Below are positions 1 through 13,646 of a stretch of DNA of 64,000 nt, in pieces. Numbering within the stretch: the stretch's first letter is position 1; every line of letters begins with the position of its first letter. The notes under the pieces are model-generated. The model did no database searches, was not told the DNA's origin, and worked only from the letters and a program-made list of their open reading frames with translations. Source of the DNA: Apricaphanius iberus (Eukaryota; Chordata; Actinopteri; Cyprinodontiformes; Aphaniidae); contig JAPXFQ010001936.1 in assembly GCA_028564705.1 (NCBI GenBank), positions 310,001 to 374,000 of the forward strand. The letters are read 5' to 3'. Both the position numbers and the translations under genes were made by a program.

Positions 1-476
1 CAAGACCAGAACAGTCACAAATCCATTATCTGAGGCCATTAGAATATCATTAGTAACTTTTACCAGTGCTGTTTCAGTGCTATGATCAGCTCTAAAACCT
101 GACTGAAATTCCTCAAACAGGTTGTTGCTGTTTAGATGCTCACATACTTGATTAGCAACTATTTTCTCAAGAATTCTGAAAAAGAAAAGAAGGTTAGATA
201 TAGGTCTGTAGTTAGCTAAATCTTCTTGATCCAGGGAGGGTTTCTTAAGTAAAGGTTTAATTACAGCAACCTTAAATTCCTGAGGCACATATCCATTTAT
301 TAAAGATAGATTCATCATGTCTAGGATAGGGCCAGTAACCAGAGGGAACACTTCCTTAAATAATTTGGTTGGCATTGGGTCTAACATACAAGTTGAGGGT
401 TTAGATTAAGCTAATATTTGTGATAATTCCGAAGGTTCAAAAGAGTCAAAATGGTACAGACATAGACATGGTTGTT
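1..476 (-). pseudogene. L2-type LINE reverse transcriptase fragment, cut by the window edge
   Basis: Read on the minus strand this is colinear with the linker and first RT motifs of the plus-strand LINE ORF2 at about 36290-36755. It includes the counterparts of the [13 protein letters not shown] and [14 protein letters not shown] segments. It is closer still to the broken copy at 26940-27230, sharing the unusual stretch encoding a CLYLFDS-like segment. It has a premature stop (a TTA-to-TAA type change near 405) and no complete domain. The 5' side ends near 476; the 3' side continues off the window. It is a dead copy of a non-LTR retrotransposon. Confidence 0.9.
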
Positions 477-1151
477 TATGGATGCACTAAACCAGGAGGC
501 CAGCCTCCTATGGCTGATTACCTTCTTTTTTAAGGGGGCTACACTGTCTACCGCCAAACAGAGTGAGGAAGTAATAATTTGAAACAGACCATCAATTTTT
601 GTCTACGTCACAATGGATTAATACAGCAACATTATCCGTTTACCCGAGGCATCTCCGTCACCTACGCATTAACGGACGGAATAGAGCCAATTTTTCGAAC
701 TATCCTCCCTTCACAAGTTGAAGAGACTAAAAGTATAGTTAATGAGAAACGATACTGCAACAGCAGACAGACCGACCATGAGAAGTTATGTCATACCCCT
801 TGCTGTCCTGTTTGGGAATTGCTTTGAAAAGCTGACAGAAAAGGAGCACTATAAATGAAAAATGTCTCCGTCAATACGTCTGCGTCTGGGTGCAAACTTG
901 CTGACGGAGAAGTAGAAAACTAGGTTTAAGGTCACAAAATCATTTGTTGTCAATTTTTTTATAAATATTTATCAGCTTTGATAAACTATGTAAAGAATAA
1001 TTCATATTATAAATTCATGTTTTGTATTATCAATATTTATAGGTTCAACAACGCAGTTAAGTTTGTTGGCATTTGTTTACTCCTGCTGTGTTCCCTGGTC
1101 TTTTTGTCTCATTAGCTTCTTAATTGAGTGGAGTTTTCAAAGCTTCTACAA
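477..1151. other. Unassigned AT-rich interval
   Basis: An 82-codon plus-strand ORF at 579-827 has no recognisable domain and no splice or promoter context. Imperfect copies of a CTCCGTCA / TGACGGAG motif recur between 650 and 915 in both orientations, which hints at the interior of a decayed DNA transposon. I cannot classify it. Confidence 0.4.
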
Positions 1152-1333
1152 CACCCCTAGCAGTAGGGGTGGGGGAAAAATCCATTCATATAAGAATCTA
1201 GATTCTTTGCGTAACGATTTTGAATCGATTAAAAAAAAATTAAATAGATTTAAAAAATATATATTTCTGTTTTTTTTACATGCAGCCCAGGCTTAGAAAA
1301 AAAGTTCACTTTATTATTAAGAATATTTAAGTA

Positions 1334-1890
1334 TGTAGTGTAGAAGCCAAAATTTGGGCCTGCGTGGCACGTGTAATCAACACGTGCATCAATTCTGAGA
1401 AGCTGAGAAGATGTACGTGGTATTTCCACGAAAGACTTGTCATTAAGCGATTCTAGGAAATGTTTTGCTCCCAGCTTTTCTGGCCTCTTCAGAACCAGAC
1501 AAATAGGCGCCTGAAGATAAACTAATGTCGGAGCCAAGCGGTTGCGCTGGCCAAGAACACCAGATGTTTCCCGTGGGTGACGCAATGATTAAGTGTAAGA
1601 GATAGGGCTCCTTTTAGAGGAGCGAGGGTTTTTCGTTGGTCTTGCTGGGATCTCAGCGTGGAAGATAGGATGCTTTCTGCTCAGAGATAAGGTATGTCAA
1701 TTGTTAACAGACAATGGATACAGAATGTTGGATATCGAGGTCAATGACCTCTGTAGCATTGTATTGAGGACCGAAGATCCAATAAAACCCGGCTGAAGCT
1801 ACATTCTAGAACAGAAGCTGTGTTGTCTTGAGTCTTCATTATAACTATATATCTATATCTATGTTTTGCATGTAATGAACACCAACAACA
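1334..1890 (+). mobile_element. 5' LTR of an endogenous retrovirus (estimated bounds)
   Basis: The block runs from a TG (1334) to a CA (1890) and is directly followed by a primer-binding-site-like sequence. An AATAAA signal lies at 1781-1786, about 110 bp before the end, as expected for the R/U5 part of an LTR. No second LTR was found downstream, so the boundary cannot be confirmed by repeat comparison and there is no target-site duplication to check. Confidence 0.6.
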
Positions 1891-1892
1891 TT

Positions 1893-1910
1893 TGGCGAGC
1901 CAGCCAGGAG
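1893..1910 (+). promoter_or_regulatory. Candidate retroviral primer-binding site
   Basis: TGGCGAGCCAGCCAGGAG starts with the TGG expected opposite a tRNA 3' CCA, two bases after the presumed LTR end. I did not identify the tRNA. A similar GGCGAGC word repeats at 1932-1940. Confidence 0.5.
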
Positions 1911-4468
1911 ACGAACCTAGAATCTTCTGATTTGGCGAGCTTAGCCAAGGTCTGACGGCAGCCGAACGCACCCCGGCTTCAGGGGAGAAAGGCCGGCCAA
2001 AATAGATCCTTCTAAAGGTAAAATAATTTTACATTTTCTCCTCTGGTGTCGGAGTTTGTCTGGATGCTAAAGTCAGAAGAAGTTCCTGGGCATTATCAGC
2101 TTCTCATCTGGAAGTACGCTGCAGCCAATATCTCCCGGGAGATCAGCTGTCTAAAATTTGCTTATAAGTGTTAAAAAGGAAAAAGAACCCTGAGCAGATA
2201 CGAGACCCAAAATTGGACTTAGAGACAGCTGTAAAGAGAAAAAGAAGAGACAAAGAAGAGATAAAAGAGACAATATAAGAAAACAGAGTAAATGAAAATA
2301 GAGGTAAAAGAAACTGTGCCTTAGTTTTAAGAAAGAACAAAAAAAATAGTATAAATGAGAAAATAATAAATAAATAAAAAGTTCTGCTTTAAGAACTTTT
2401 GGAAAAAAAAAAAAGGAAAAAACCCTTAGAGTAACACAAAAAAACCTCTTGAGAAGTATTTGTGAAAAAGAATACTCTGTGTGAAACTGTGTTAAAGAAA
2501 ATAGCGCTAAGAGTTAAGAGTTAAAGAGTAAAGAGTTAAATTGAAGCTTCATAAAGAGAAAATAGCAGTAGTGTGCTATTGTGTGAGTTAAAGAATTAAG
2601 ACAGTCGACTGTAAAAAGGTAAAAAGAGTAGTAATGATAATAATCAATGATAATAATTACTACTATAAAGTGCACATATTATAAAAAAAATAAAAAATAA
2701 ATTAATTTGGATTGGATTTAAAACCCTGCAGGTTTAAAAATTTAGGACATTAAAGTACAATAAACAAACAAATAAAAAACAACAGACCAAACTGGGAGAA
2801 TAGGGAAAGTTTATTTCAAAGTAAATAGACACGGACATTGACGTGACCGTTGACAAATGCATGGTTTGACAGATCTGCTATAATAATGATTTTGTGTGTA
2901 TAACTGCCGCTGCACACTACTTGCAAAAGAAATGTTCTGAATGACATTGCATGCTGTTGATTCAATTGCTTATAAATTGCATATAAATCAATGACAAGTT
3001 TTGTGCTGTGTGCCGATTGCTATGTTCACTGTTATATTTTACACTTTTAGTTCAATTTCGATGTGTTGAGGTTGCTTTGCATATTCTTGCTGAAGGAGGC
3101 TACTTAGAATACGTTGTTGTGCTGAAGAAGATTGATAATGTTGTAATTAGCGCTGTGCTAAGAATTCAGAGTGGATTATACTTTACGAGTTGTACAAACT
3201 GTGAAGCTGGTTTTCTTTTTCCTCTCTCTGTGCTCGGAAGTGTTCTTGGCGACAAGCTTTAAACATCTGTAAAACAGCAAACAGTTAAAACACTAATATT
3301 TATGTAAAGCTTTAGTTTAAGTACAAAAGCTTGTGCTTTTAGAAAGTAACAGAGCTCTGTTGGGCTGCTGTTGAGAAAATCTGGTTTGATTTTTTCTTTT
3401 TTTCAACTCTCTGGCTTGCAAGAGAAGAAAGGCATTTCCTGTTATTGAAGGCGCACTCAAACGCACACACACACACACACACACGCACGCACACACGCTC
3501 ACACACACACACACACATTTTTGCGCAACCCTCTGCAGACGTCAAAGGAAATATACAAGCCAGAAAACCGTTTGATCTCTGTTTTAAAACAAAAGTGAAC
3601 AGCTTAAATTGATGTCATAAGTGTTAAAACTATCGCACCAACAAGCTTATAACTAGGATTGTCATATACACACAGACACATACGCATTAAAACCAACCTA
3701 AGTACAGATAAAGATAATTCACGACTTACTGGAGAGGGCTGTATTGCTCGGTTTGCAGGCTGTAAGTTGAATTGCTGGGGTAGCAAGTAAGAGAGGGCTC
3801 GGATCTGTTCTGTTCAGCAGGCGGAAGCAAACTGAGAGAAGGGGCGTCGCCCTTAAGCCAACTCTTCTCCTCCTCCACTGCATAATTCTGCCTGAAGACC
3901 CTCCTAGGGACCAGCCCTCCAAATTTACCCTTGGTCAAAAAAAGTTAGCAGCAAGCACAGCTTTGAACTGATCAGTGTGGTGTGCTCATGAAATTGAAAT
4001 AAACTATATTTTAAACATTGCTTTGCCTATTAAGCTTACTCCTATTAATGAAACATAAAATAGACAACATCATTTGAGCTTTGAGAGTATATTGTTAAAA
4101 ACTAATTGATTATTTACACAGTTGCTTCACCCATACTGAGATAACAATAAGGGAAAATCCTTTCCTGACTTTTGTGCTACAGTTGAATTGTTCCAATGAT
4201 GAAGCATTAACCTTGATGTTTTTTTATAAAGGATCTAATTAAAGGACATTTTCAAAATAATAAAACAACTTACTGTTTACAAAAACAGAAGTTAATAGAA
4301 AATACACAGATCTAAAGATCAGGACTTAACCTCCCCTCCCTTCTTTCAGAACAGCAAGAAGGCTCATAATCAACTGATAATTTTTTGAATTGCCATTAAA
4401 TAAATAAAATATTCTGATTAAACTAAAACACTTTAAAAATCTGAAACACAAATACACTAGAGTTCATC
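1911..4468 (+). other. Long retroviral leader between LTR and gag
   Basis: About 2.5 kb separates the primer site from the gag start, long for a retrovirus. It is A-rich from 2150 to 2820. AAAG|GTAAAA near 2016-2022 is a possible splice donor. An (AC)n tract lies at 3461-3517. An 84-codon ORF at 3008-3262 has no recognised domain. Later repeat insertions inside the leader are possible but none was identified. Confidence 0.45.
3461..3517. repeat. (AC)n microsatellite
   Basis: About 57 bp of nearly pure CA dinucleotide with G interruptions (ACGC, GCTC). The short Cys/Val ORFs it generates on the minus strand are artefacts. Confidence 0.95.
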
Positions 4469-5971
4469 ATGGCTGCCGACCCTGTCTCCATTCTGTCAGT
4501 AAAAAATCCTGAATTAGCAAAAGACATCGATAAAATATCTGAGAAATGGTATAAACGAACCAAAAACTTTACAAACCCCTGGCCACAAGGAGGATCATTC
4601 GACTTGCTCTTGAATGAAATAATGGAACAAAGGATTCTTGACTACAAAGCCAAACAAAATAGGAAAAATAGAAAAGAAAAAAGACAAAAAGAACTACAGA
4701 TTCTTAAACTTTTCAGAACTGAAGGTGATAATTTCAAAGGAAATCTCAAAGCAATGATGACAAGCCTGACTGAAAAACAGGGAGAGTTAAATCTACCTGA
4801 AAAGCAAACAGAAACAAAACCACTTGTAAATCAAGATCCTACACAAGGCATTTACCCATGCCTGCAAGGTGATCTACACATAAATGCTAACTTTGATATA
4901 AAGAAAGATGATATGGAAGAATATGCACCACTGCTAAGATTAACAGGAACCAGCTTATCAGAAGAAAGCGGAGAAGGGAATGGACTTCCATCCCCACAAC
5001 AATTACGATCACCTGTCCACTGCAGTACTACCATTAAGAAACCTGAATTCAGAGACTGCGATGCAGGAATAAAGACACAAAACCCTGAGACTGTCAAGGA
5101 TCAGTTCTGGCAAACACTGCAAAATAAAGATCTCAATCCCAACAGGGAAGTTAAACGAACAATAATAAATGAATTAGAAAAAGAGATTGATAAATGTTAC
5201 AATACATTTGTAAAACCACAACAATCAGATGACAAAGGACAACAAAAAGAAACAAAAGTAAAACAAAAGGACTTTAACCTTAATTATCGTCCCAATTGCT
5301 ACTCACCTACACCAACCACCTCAGCAGCCCAGCCAACACATCAGAACCCAGCGGAAACTGCAACAAACATTGTGGTGGATGCACAAAATCAGCATGACTT
5401 ACGCGACAGAGAAAAAATTAAAAAACCCCAAAGGTTCCCTGATGGGGCAATGTGCCCTATTTTGGTAAAGGGCACTAACATAAATTATGTTCCCTGGCAA
5501 ATGTTAGATCTCAATGGCTTGGTGGCCCGTCTGCCCGATATCCACGACGGGGCGACAAGGTGGGTCAGAGCATTCGAGGAACAGACTACCGGACTGATGC
5601 TCGCCCTGGGGGACATTAAAGCAATACTAGCAAGAGTCATGGGCATGACTGCCATGAACAATATGCTAAATGAAGGAGATCTTTGTTTTATAACGGACTC
5701 CGACAATGATGGGGTGACCTTCAACCCCTACAGAAACAGGGTATGGGACCTACTGAGGAAACAATACCCCACAAATGTTGACCCATCCGTCTTAAAAGGC
5801 GAAGGAATATCAGAAGGGGAGAATCCAGCTGCATACGTAGAACGACAGCTCAAAAGATGGCAAGAAGAAACGGAAAGCGACCCTAATGAAAATGCCGTGA
5901 TGCGGAGTTTACTTCAGAAAGTCTTTACTTTTCATTCATTCTGTTGTAAAGGTTTAAGGTGTTGGTTGTAG
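4469..5971 (+). pseudogene. gag: Truncated endogenous retroviral gag
   Basis: The ORF starts at an ATG (MAADPVS). It has a Lys/Glu-rich N-terminal part, a Pro/Gln/Thr-rich middle (about residues 240-315), and a capsid-like region from about residue 325 to 485 resembling the p30-type capsid of gamma/epsilon-like retroviruses. Gag forms the virion core. The similarity stops near residue 485 (around 5925). The last residues before the stop come from unrelated sequence, so the C-terminal capsid, nucleocapsid, pol and env are missing. The roughly 485-codon uninterrupted frame argues for fairly recent insertion. No downstream retroviral gene or 3' LTR was found. Confidence 0.8.
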
Positions 5972-6329
5972 AACATTCAGAAAGTTATATATCTTTTCAA
6001 TACTATAGTGAATTAAAATCTGCAATATTGAAAAATCTCAATTCAAATTTAATCGGTACTTACAAAAAAATCATAGAAGAATCGAATCGGGTGAAAAAGA
6101 TATCGTCTCAGCCGTACAAATTGGCACCTTTTTTTTACTACTAGTATTGATTGGGAATCGATTCTGAATCAATTATGAATCAAATCGTGACTACACAAAT
6201 CTAATCGTGAGTTGTAAGATTTGCATCCTTATTTAGAAGGCCAGTAAAAATTAAAAACGTAACAATAAATAAAAAACAAAAGAAGCAGCACAAGTGATGG
6301 AACAAATAAGAACATTATATATATATATA

Positions 6330-7935
<1,606 letters not shown>

Positions 7936-8796
7936 TATATATATATAAAATGCTCTGCATAAATGAGTACACCCCCTTTAAAAGTCTGAATTTAATCAGT
8001 AGCTCAATGAACAAAAGAACAATTTCCAAACTTTCCAGAAGGCCGAATTTTATTGAACATCTATTTAACTCCATAACATGAAATTAAGTTTAACAATCTA
8101 ATTTAGATCACAAAATCTTCAGTATTACTCAAATTGGTTGAATCAAAAAGAATACACCCTTTAACAAAAACTACTACATCTAGTATTTTGTATGAACACC
8201 ATAATTTTTAATGACAGCACCAAATCTTCTAGGCAACATCTATCTTTTTCCAATCCTTCAAGAATAACCTATTTTAGAGCCTGCATGCTGGATGGAGAGG
8301 GATTCTCAGCTTGTCGCTTCAGAATTCCCCACAGGTGTTGGATTGGGTTCAGATCAAGAGACAAACTTGGCCATTCAATCACATTCAGCCTGTTCTGCTT
8401 CAGAAATGCAACAGCAGCTTTAGATGTGTTTTTGGATCATTGTCGTGTTGGAAAAGTGATGGCAGTATCTTCTCCTTCGGTATAGAGCAGTACATTGTTA
8501 GAGTTCATGATACCATCAATGAAAAACAGCTCCCAAACACCAGCAGCACTCATTAGGGATGGGATTCTTATAACATCTCACGATTCAATTCGATTCCGAT
8601 TCTTGGGGTGACGATTCGATTCAGAAACGATTCTCGATTCAGAAGCGATTCTCGATTAAAATCTTTTTTTTTTTTCTTAATCGATACTCTTTCATTCATC
8701 ATTTGTGTTTGTAATACCCACAACTTGATCTGCCAAGTGTCTGTGATGAAGTGAGCCATGAATGTAACAGGGCATCAACACAAAATAGATTTTACT

Positions 8797-9960
8797 TTTA
8801 TTAACAATCAGAATCAGAATCAGCTTTAATGGCCAAGTATGACACATACAAGTATGACACATACAAGGAATTTACAGATACAGTACAACCTGTCCAAGAT
8901 CATTACAAACAACAACAACAACAAACAGATCCAGGTCACTGTTGGGCATGCAGCCACAGAACGGCGCTCCCGTTTATGAAACATAGAGAAATACACATCT
9001 GGTAGGGGAGGGTTCCACGGTGAGGGGAAAAAAAACGCTCACCTGTGTTGTGGGTCCGTACAGCACTCACAACGCAGGTAATAGAAAAAACCACACCAAC
9101 AAACATTTAAGCACATATTCAGACATTAACAATGACACATTAGGAAGGATGGGCAGGTATGAGCTCCAGTCCACAGGTTAACGCGCTGCCATTGAGGCGC
9201 GCTGTTATCCAGCTTCCTGTTGCAGGAGAGAAAATGAGGATACAGCGAGACGGTGTGTGTGAATGTGAGTGTGTGTAACCATGTCAGTGTGTGCGTCAGT
9301 AGATGCATGTGTACGGGGGGAGAGGAGACTCTGTTGACATTCTTCTCAGGGACATTTGATTAGGACCAGGTTGAAGGTCTTCATGGGAGCCAAAATATAA
9401 ATTATTTGGATTTCAGGGAGAGATCAAATATTCCTCTCTGTCCCTTCAGTCTGTCAGTGGTTTCTTTTGTAGTCTAATTCAGCCAAATTGTAGTTCAAAT
9501 TAAAGTTCCAAATCCAAATTAATTCCCAGATTAATAGTTCCAAATCCAATTAATTTCCAGTTGCCCCAATCCGCACCGACAGTTTCTCCAAGTCCGATGA
9601 CAAATTGCAGATGAGTCCCAGAGCGCCGGCCAGATCGCCTCTTATAGCGTCTGTACTGCGTCCCAGCTCCCCCAGCATTTGGTTCTGAGTCGCATCAGTA
9701 CGAATCAACGCATCCAGCTGTTCCTTCAGCCGTCCAATCGCTTCCAGAACAGTGACCAATCTTGACCGTGTTTCAGATCTTTGTTGCTCCATTTTTCGGT
9801 AGTACCAGTAACTGCCCATTCCAATCAGCAGAAACCCGATCACCATGATTGACACCCCGGTTGACCCTTACCGGTGCTTCGTAGAGTTGAGTAGATTTTA
9901 TCAATAGCATTCAGAGACCAGCTGACCATTTCCATCTTCGCTTATTCACAATCTATTTTG
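8797..9960 (-). mobile_element. Minus-strand retroposon with (TTCTGA)n tail
   Basis: On the minus strand the element ends in a short TTCTGATTCTGATT-type tail next to the conserved block complementary to CAGCTTTAATGGCCAAGTATG (8815-8841). I recognise this as a very common teleost dispersed repeat, though not with a secure family name. The block ACAAGTATGACACAT is duplicated at 8839-8868. Upstream on the same strand is the small ORF at 9855-9550. The 5' end near 9960 is a guess. Confidence 0.6.
9550..9855 (-). CDS. Small membrane-anchored coiled-coil protein of a retroposon
   Basis: About 100 residues. One hydrophobic segment near the start (MVIGFLLIGMGSYWYY) is followed by a charged region and heptad-rich helix (about residues 22-95). 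No enzymatic motif. No ATG opens the full frame; the first in-frame ATG is at 9846. Another ATG in good context (GCGAAGATGG, about 9939) opens a peptide in the neighbouring frame that would join this ORF if one G were restored in the GGGG run near 9860, so this copy is probably frameshifted. Function unknown; it may be an ORF1-like accessory protein of the repeat family. Confidence 0.5.
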   Translation of the reverse strand: MSIMVIGFLLIGMGSYWYYRKMEQQRSETRSRLVTVLEAIGRLKEQLDALIRTDATQNQMLGELGRSTDAIRGDLAGALGLICNLSSDLEKLSVRIGATGN

Positions 9961-10450
9961 AAAGAAGGGAACTGGTTCAAAAGTAACAAGACATGAAATT
10001 GCAACTGGACATCCAAGACCTTTTAAACTAAATTTCTAGTCTTGAAAAAAAATGCTGATATATTTAAAAAAGTAAATTAAATAAATTAATATGTATTTTG
10101 TTAGTTCTTTAGTACGTAGTAGAAAATACATTGAAAATATTTAGTATGCACCAAATGTTGCATGTTATCATTAAACAGCAATTTATGGCTTATGTTATTA
10201 TTTTCATTGTTTTTGTTCAGCATATATTTCGGACTTCCTTGAAAGTGCCACAGGTGTGCAGCGCTGCTGGATGTTTATGTGTAGCTTATAAAGAAAGATC
10301 GCTCTTATATACTTGCAGATTTATAAATAATAAATAAAAAACTTTAGCTAAGGGTGTCATTAGCATGGAGGAGACCTTTCAGACGGCCCAAACATTTACC
10401 TTCAGCGAAGACGGGGTGGGCTGGATTTCTCTTTCGTCTTTCATGCTTTA

Positions 10451-10499
10451 GCTAGCGGCTACAGCTAGCTAGCGCTAGCAGCTAGCGCTAGCTAGCCAA
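10451..10499. repeat. GCTAGC palindrome cluster
   Basis: Overlapping GCTAGC/AGCTAGCGCTAGC words over about 50 bp form several nested palindromes. It lies inside the hAT-like element. A hairpin or a fixed protein-binding cluster are both possible. Confidence 0.85.
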
Positions 10500-10621
10500 C
10501 GGCATATCAGACCTGTCAATGCGACGGAGGCCGTTGCATGACAAACACTACCCGAAGCGAAAATGTAAAAAGGTTCAGAAAACATATTTTTTGACAATCG
10601 ATTCTCAAACATTTCGGATCA

Positions 10622-10864
<243 letters not shown>

Positions 10865-11185
10865 TCAGCATGGGCCCTAGCAAGTTCTAGGCGTGCTTTT
10901 TTGTGCATGGGCTTTAGGAGAGGTTTCCTTTAGGGACGATACCCAGCATGCCATTCCTCTGCAGTGTGCGCCATATGGTGTCCCGGAAAACGGTCACTCC
11001 ACATTGGCTTTCTACTGCTTTAGCTAACGGCAGTGAACTTGCATGCCGATTTTCTGCAACCCTTGTCATCAGAAGAAGCTCCTGTTGAGATGTTAACTTC
11101 GGTGGACGTCTCTGTAAGATGGTTGCACTTCCATCTTTCTCAAATTTTTTGATCACTTTTGCTACGAGGACACTGTACTTCCTTG

Positions 11186-11760
11186 GTAAAAAAAAAACGG
11201 TTTGGAACAGACTAGCCTTACGTGACCGCGGCGTCTTATGTGCTCTGGATGTCCCGCCTATCGTAGTAGCATTGTAGCGTAGTAATATTACTTCAACAAT
11301 GGAACTGGAAATGTATAACGAGAGTTTTACTTTTTTAAATTTTTTTTCTATGTGTCAGTTAAATCAAATGTGCAAACGAATTAGTACCTGGTAGCCACCG
11401 AAGCTGCAACTGTTTAGCAACTAACCATCCATAAATAACTGCTTTGGATCTAAATAATAAAAATACAAAAATAAAACAAACATTTTAGATACAAGCCCGA
11501 TGGTTAAAAATAGTTGACTTACATTTAAAATAGAAAATTTCCCCCGAAGTAGCTGCTGCCGGCTCCTACCGCGCTGTATTCTGGGAAATCTTTGACCGAG
11601 AGAAGCCATCAAGGCACGTCTGATGTATCCTTGGTTAGTTAGCTAAACGGCTAACAAACGGAGGACAGATTCGTCCATAGAACATGAACATTGGAACACG
11701 CCTTGGCGGTCCCTGATGACGTATCACCTAGGCAACCGGGGCGGGACTAAGGCATCAAGG
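11186..11760. mobile_element. Unclassified insertion of about 570 bp in the Tc1-like element
   Basis: The Tc1-like sequence is interrupted after CTTCCTTGG and resumes at TGAGGTTCCTGGGC near 11761. The inserted block is CpG-containing at both ends and AT-rich in the middle. No terminal inverted repeat or clear target duplication was recognised. Confidence 0.5.
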
Positions 11761-11925
11761 TGAGGTTCCTGGGCATTGAGAAACACCCCTTGTTTGCAAT
11801 CAATGGCCCACATTTGTGGGAGTATTTTGTAGTATAGTATCTCATACAAAATGTTGATTCTGAAAGGAAGCTGAAGGTTTTCTGACAAACGTAGTGGGGT
11901 TTACTCATTTATGCAGAGCACTGTA

Positions 11926-12339
11926 TATATATATATATACACACACATTATAGGCTATGATTACTTACTAGTGACAGTAAGACTGGAATCAAAGCAAATT
12001 AAAACTAATAAAACTAAATCACAATAGAACATAATAAATTTAAGCACTCCTAGATATTTAAAGCCTTGCAAAAAGGTGCGCTTCAAAACTACTTTTAAAA
12101 AGTATCTTCCATGCAAAATAATGATTTGTTTTTTTTCTATAAATCCTAAACTTTTCGCAAAAAGTTGCTTACATAGTTTTCAGACCCCGTTTTTTGCGTA
12201 AGCAATCTTTATAAAAGAGACCCCAGAAGTCTCAGCCCACTTTTGTTCAGAGAACGTTTGTTGTGTGTGACAAGGTGTTTTGCCGCACAGAATATTTTAA
12301 AATATTTTATAAATCTCATTGAACACCCAGCACAGGTGT
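11926..12339. other. Noncoding interval
   Basis: A (TA)n/(AC)n tract (11924-11946) is followed by unique-looking sequence. A TATAAAAG word at 12210-12217 precedes a plausible initiator region, but no exon could be tied to it. Confidence 0.35.
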
Positions 12340-12800
12340 TTAGAATTTGTGAAGCATACAGGAACTAATGAGAATGCCTCATCCTCTCCTATTGGGAGAG
12401 GTCCGCTGACGAAGATGGGAATTTTCATTCCTTGAAGTTAATCCAGCAATCCAGACATTTCCTGTTTCAATATCTTATACCGTCTTTTGCTTGTGTCTGT
12501 AGAACCTGCGTGTAAACTAAGCTCATACTACGGTTTTGGGTGCTGCTCTATGCACGTCAAAATCTTTTCCTAAGTTTCTTTCACTGTATCTTGGGAGCAG
12601 CTGACAACATTAATGTTGTGGCTACAGAAATTTTCAGTGTCATTTAATGAGCCATCATGAATAATCAAAACTTTTGCTTGGGGCTTCGTCGCTTTCTTTT
12701 GTGGTTTATTGGGGCTGGATTCCTTGTTGGAACCTTGGCTGACTCCATGGGCTGGATCGTCAATCTAGAAGCTAAGAACAGCAAATTTATTATTCTGTGG
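12340..12800 (-). pseudogene. Relic of an esterase-type LINE ORF1
   Basis: Minus-strand translation across frames gives a segment with LHAGSTDTSKRR followed about 30 residues later by VSGPLP. This parallels HAGGNDTRRRQ and SGPLP in the L2 ORF1 at 33900-34796 with the same spacing. Upstream frames give an IHDGSLNDT-like piece. Multiple stops and frameshifts show decay. It is probably an old CR1/L2-clade ORF1 with an SGNH-hydrolase-like fold. Confidence 0.55.
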
Positions 12801-13026
12801 AATTACAGGGGTGTGGTAGAATTTGTTATATTTATTCTTTCTTGGAGCAGGTGCCGAATAACATATTTTTAGAGCAGGCTGGTGTTCATCATAGTTTGAG
12901 TGCGGTGTCCTTTATCTGATTAGAGTAGGCACTTTGATCCAAAAATATTGAACCTTTTTACAATATTCTAATGTCTTAATCAGGGGTTTTCATAAACTGT
13001 TAGCCATACTCATAAACATGTGTACT

Positions 13027-13504
13027 TAGGGATAGGCCAATATTTGCGTTTTTACATGTATCAGCATCGGGTGATAAGCGGCTATTGCTTTCACCCAAAG
13101 TTTTTTCAGCGTTATTGCACACTTTGCACTTTATTATTCTACTTTCTTGTTTCTACTGTGTGCAATAGTGTAATTATTTTATGTATTCTTAAATCTTTAT
13201 TAACAGAATTGTAATTACGCAGTTTTTCAGCACTAAATTCTTTTTTTACTTGTTCTTCCTTAAATGTTTTTATTTTTGTTATATATTGTTTATCTACTTG
13301 TTCTACTTTTTGTTAAATATTGTTTTAAAATTCAATAAATGTTAAATTGGGACTTGTAATATGTATCATAATTGTTTTTTATGATGTAAATTGAGGGAGC
13401 AGATTCAGTATTTGCTTAAGAAAATCGGCAGCCCGTATCGGTCGTCAGTTACTGCTGATTAAAAAAGAAATCGACACTAAAAAAATCCATATTGTCGATC
13501 CCTA
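13027..13504. mobile_element. hAT-like MITE, old
   Basis: The left end TAGGGATAGGCCAATAT and right end (inverse TAGGGATCGACAATATGG) are imperfect inverted repeats. The flanking 8-mers do not match, so there is no target-duplication support. The interior is AT-rich and noncoding. Confidence 0.5.
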
Positions 13505-13646
13505 GCTTGAAGTATCTATGAAGCCTCTGATACTTGCAATAATTACTACTAATAATTTTCTGTTAAAATGAAGCCACTTGTCAACTATTTTTGAAGATCA
13601 CCTTAAACACTTTTCATTAATATGTTATCGTTAATGTTCTGCTGTT

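Larger units (their letters stand above)
1164..6231. mobile_element. Possible hAT-like element hosting the retrovirus
   Basis: The left end TAGGGGTGGG (from 1164) and the right end GCATCCTTA (to 6231) look like inverted hAT-type termini. Both are followed inward by sequence rich in GATTC/GAATC words (1185-1230 and 6150-6215), as in the better-supported hAT-like elements at 8554 and 57930. The 8-bp flanks (CCTAGCAG and TTTAGAAG) match at only five of eight positions, so boundaries are tentative. The reading is that a retrovirus entered this element near 1334 and its 3' part was later lost. Confidence 0.3.

Noticed and set aside
3317..3545. Cys/Val-repeat ORFs on the minus strand
   Set aside because: They are translations of the (AC)n microsatellite.
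12657..12872. 71-codon hydrophobic plus-strand ORF
   Set aside because: It overlaps the minus-strand LINE ORF1 relic and is explained as its complement.
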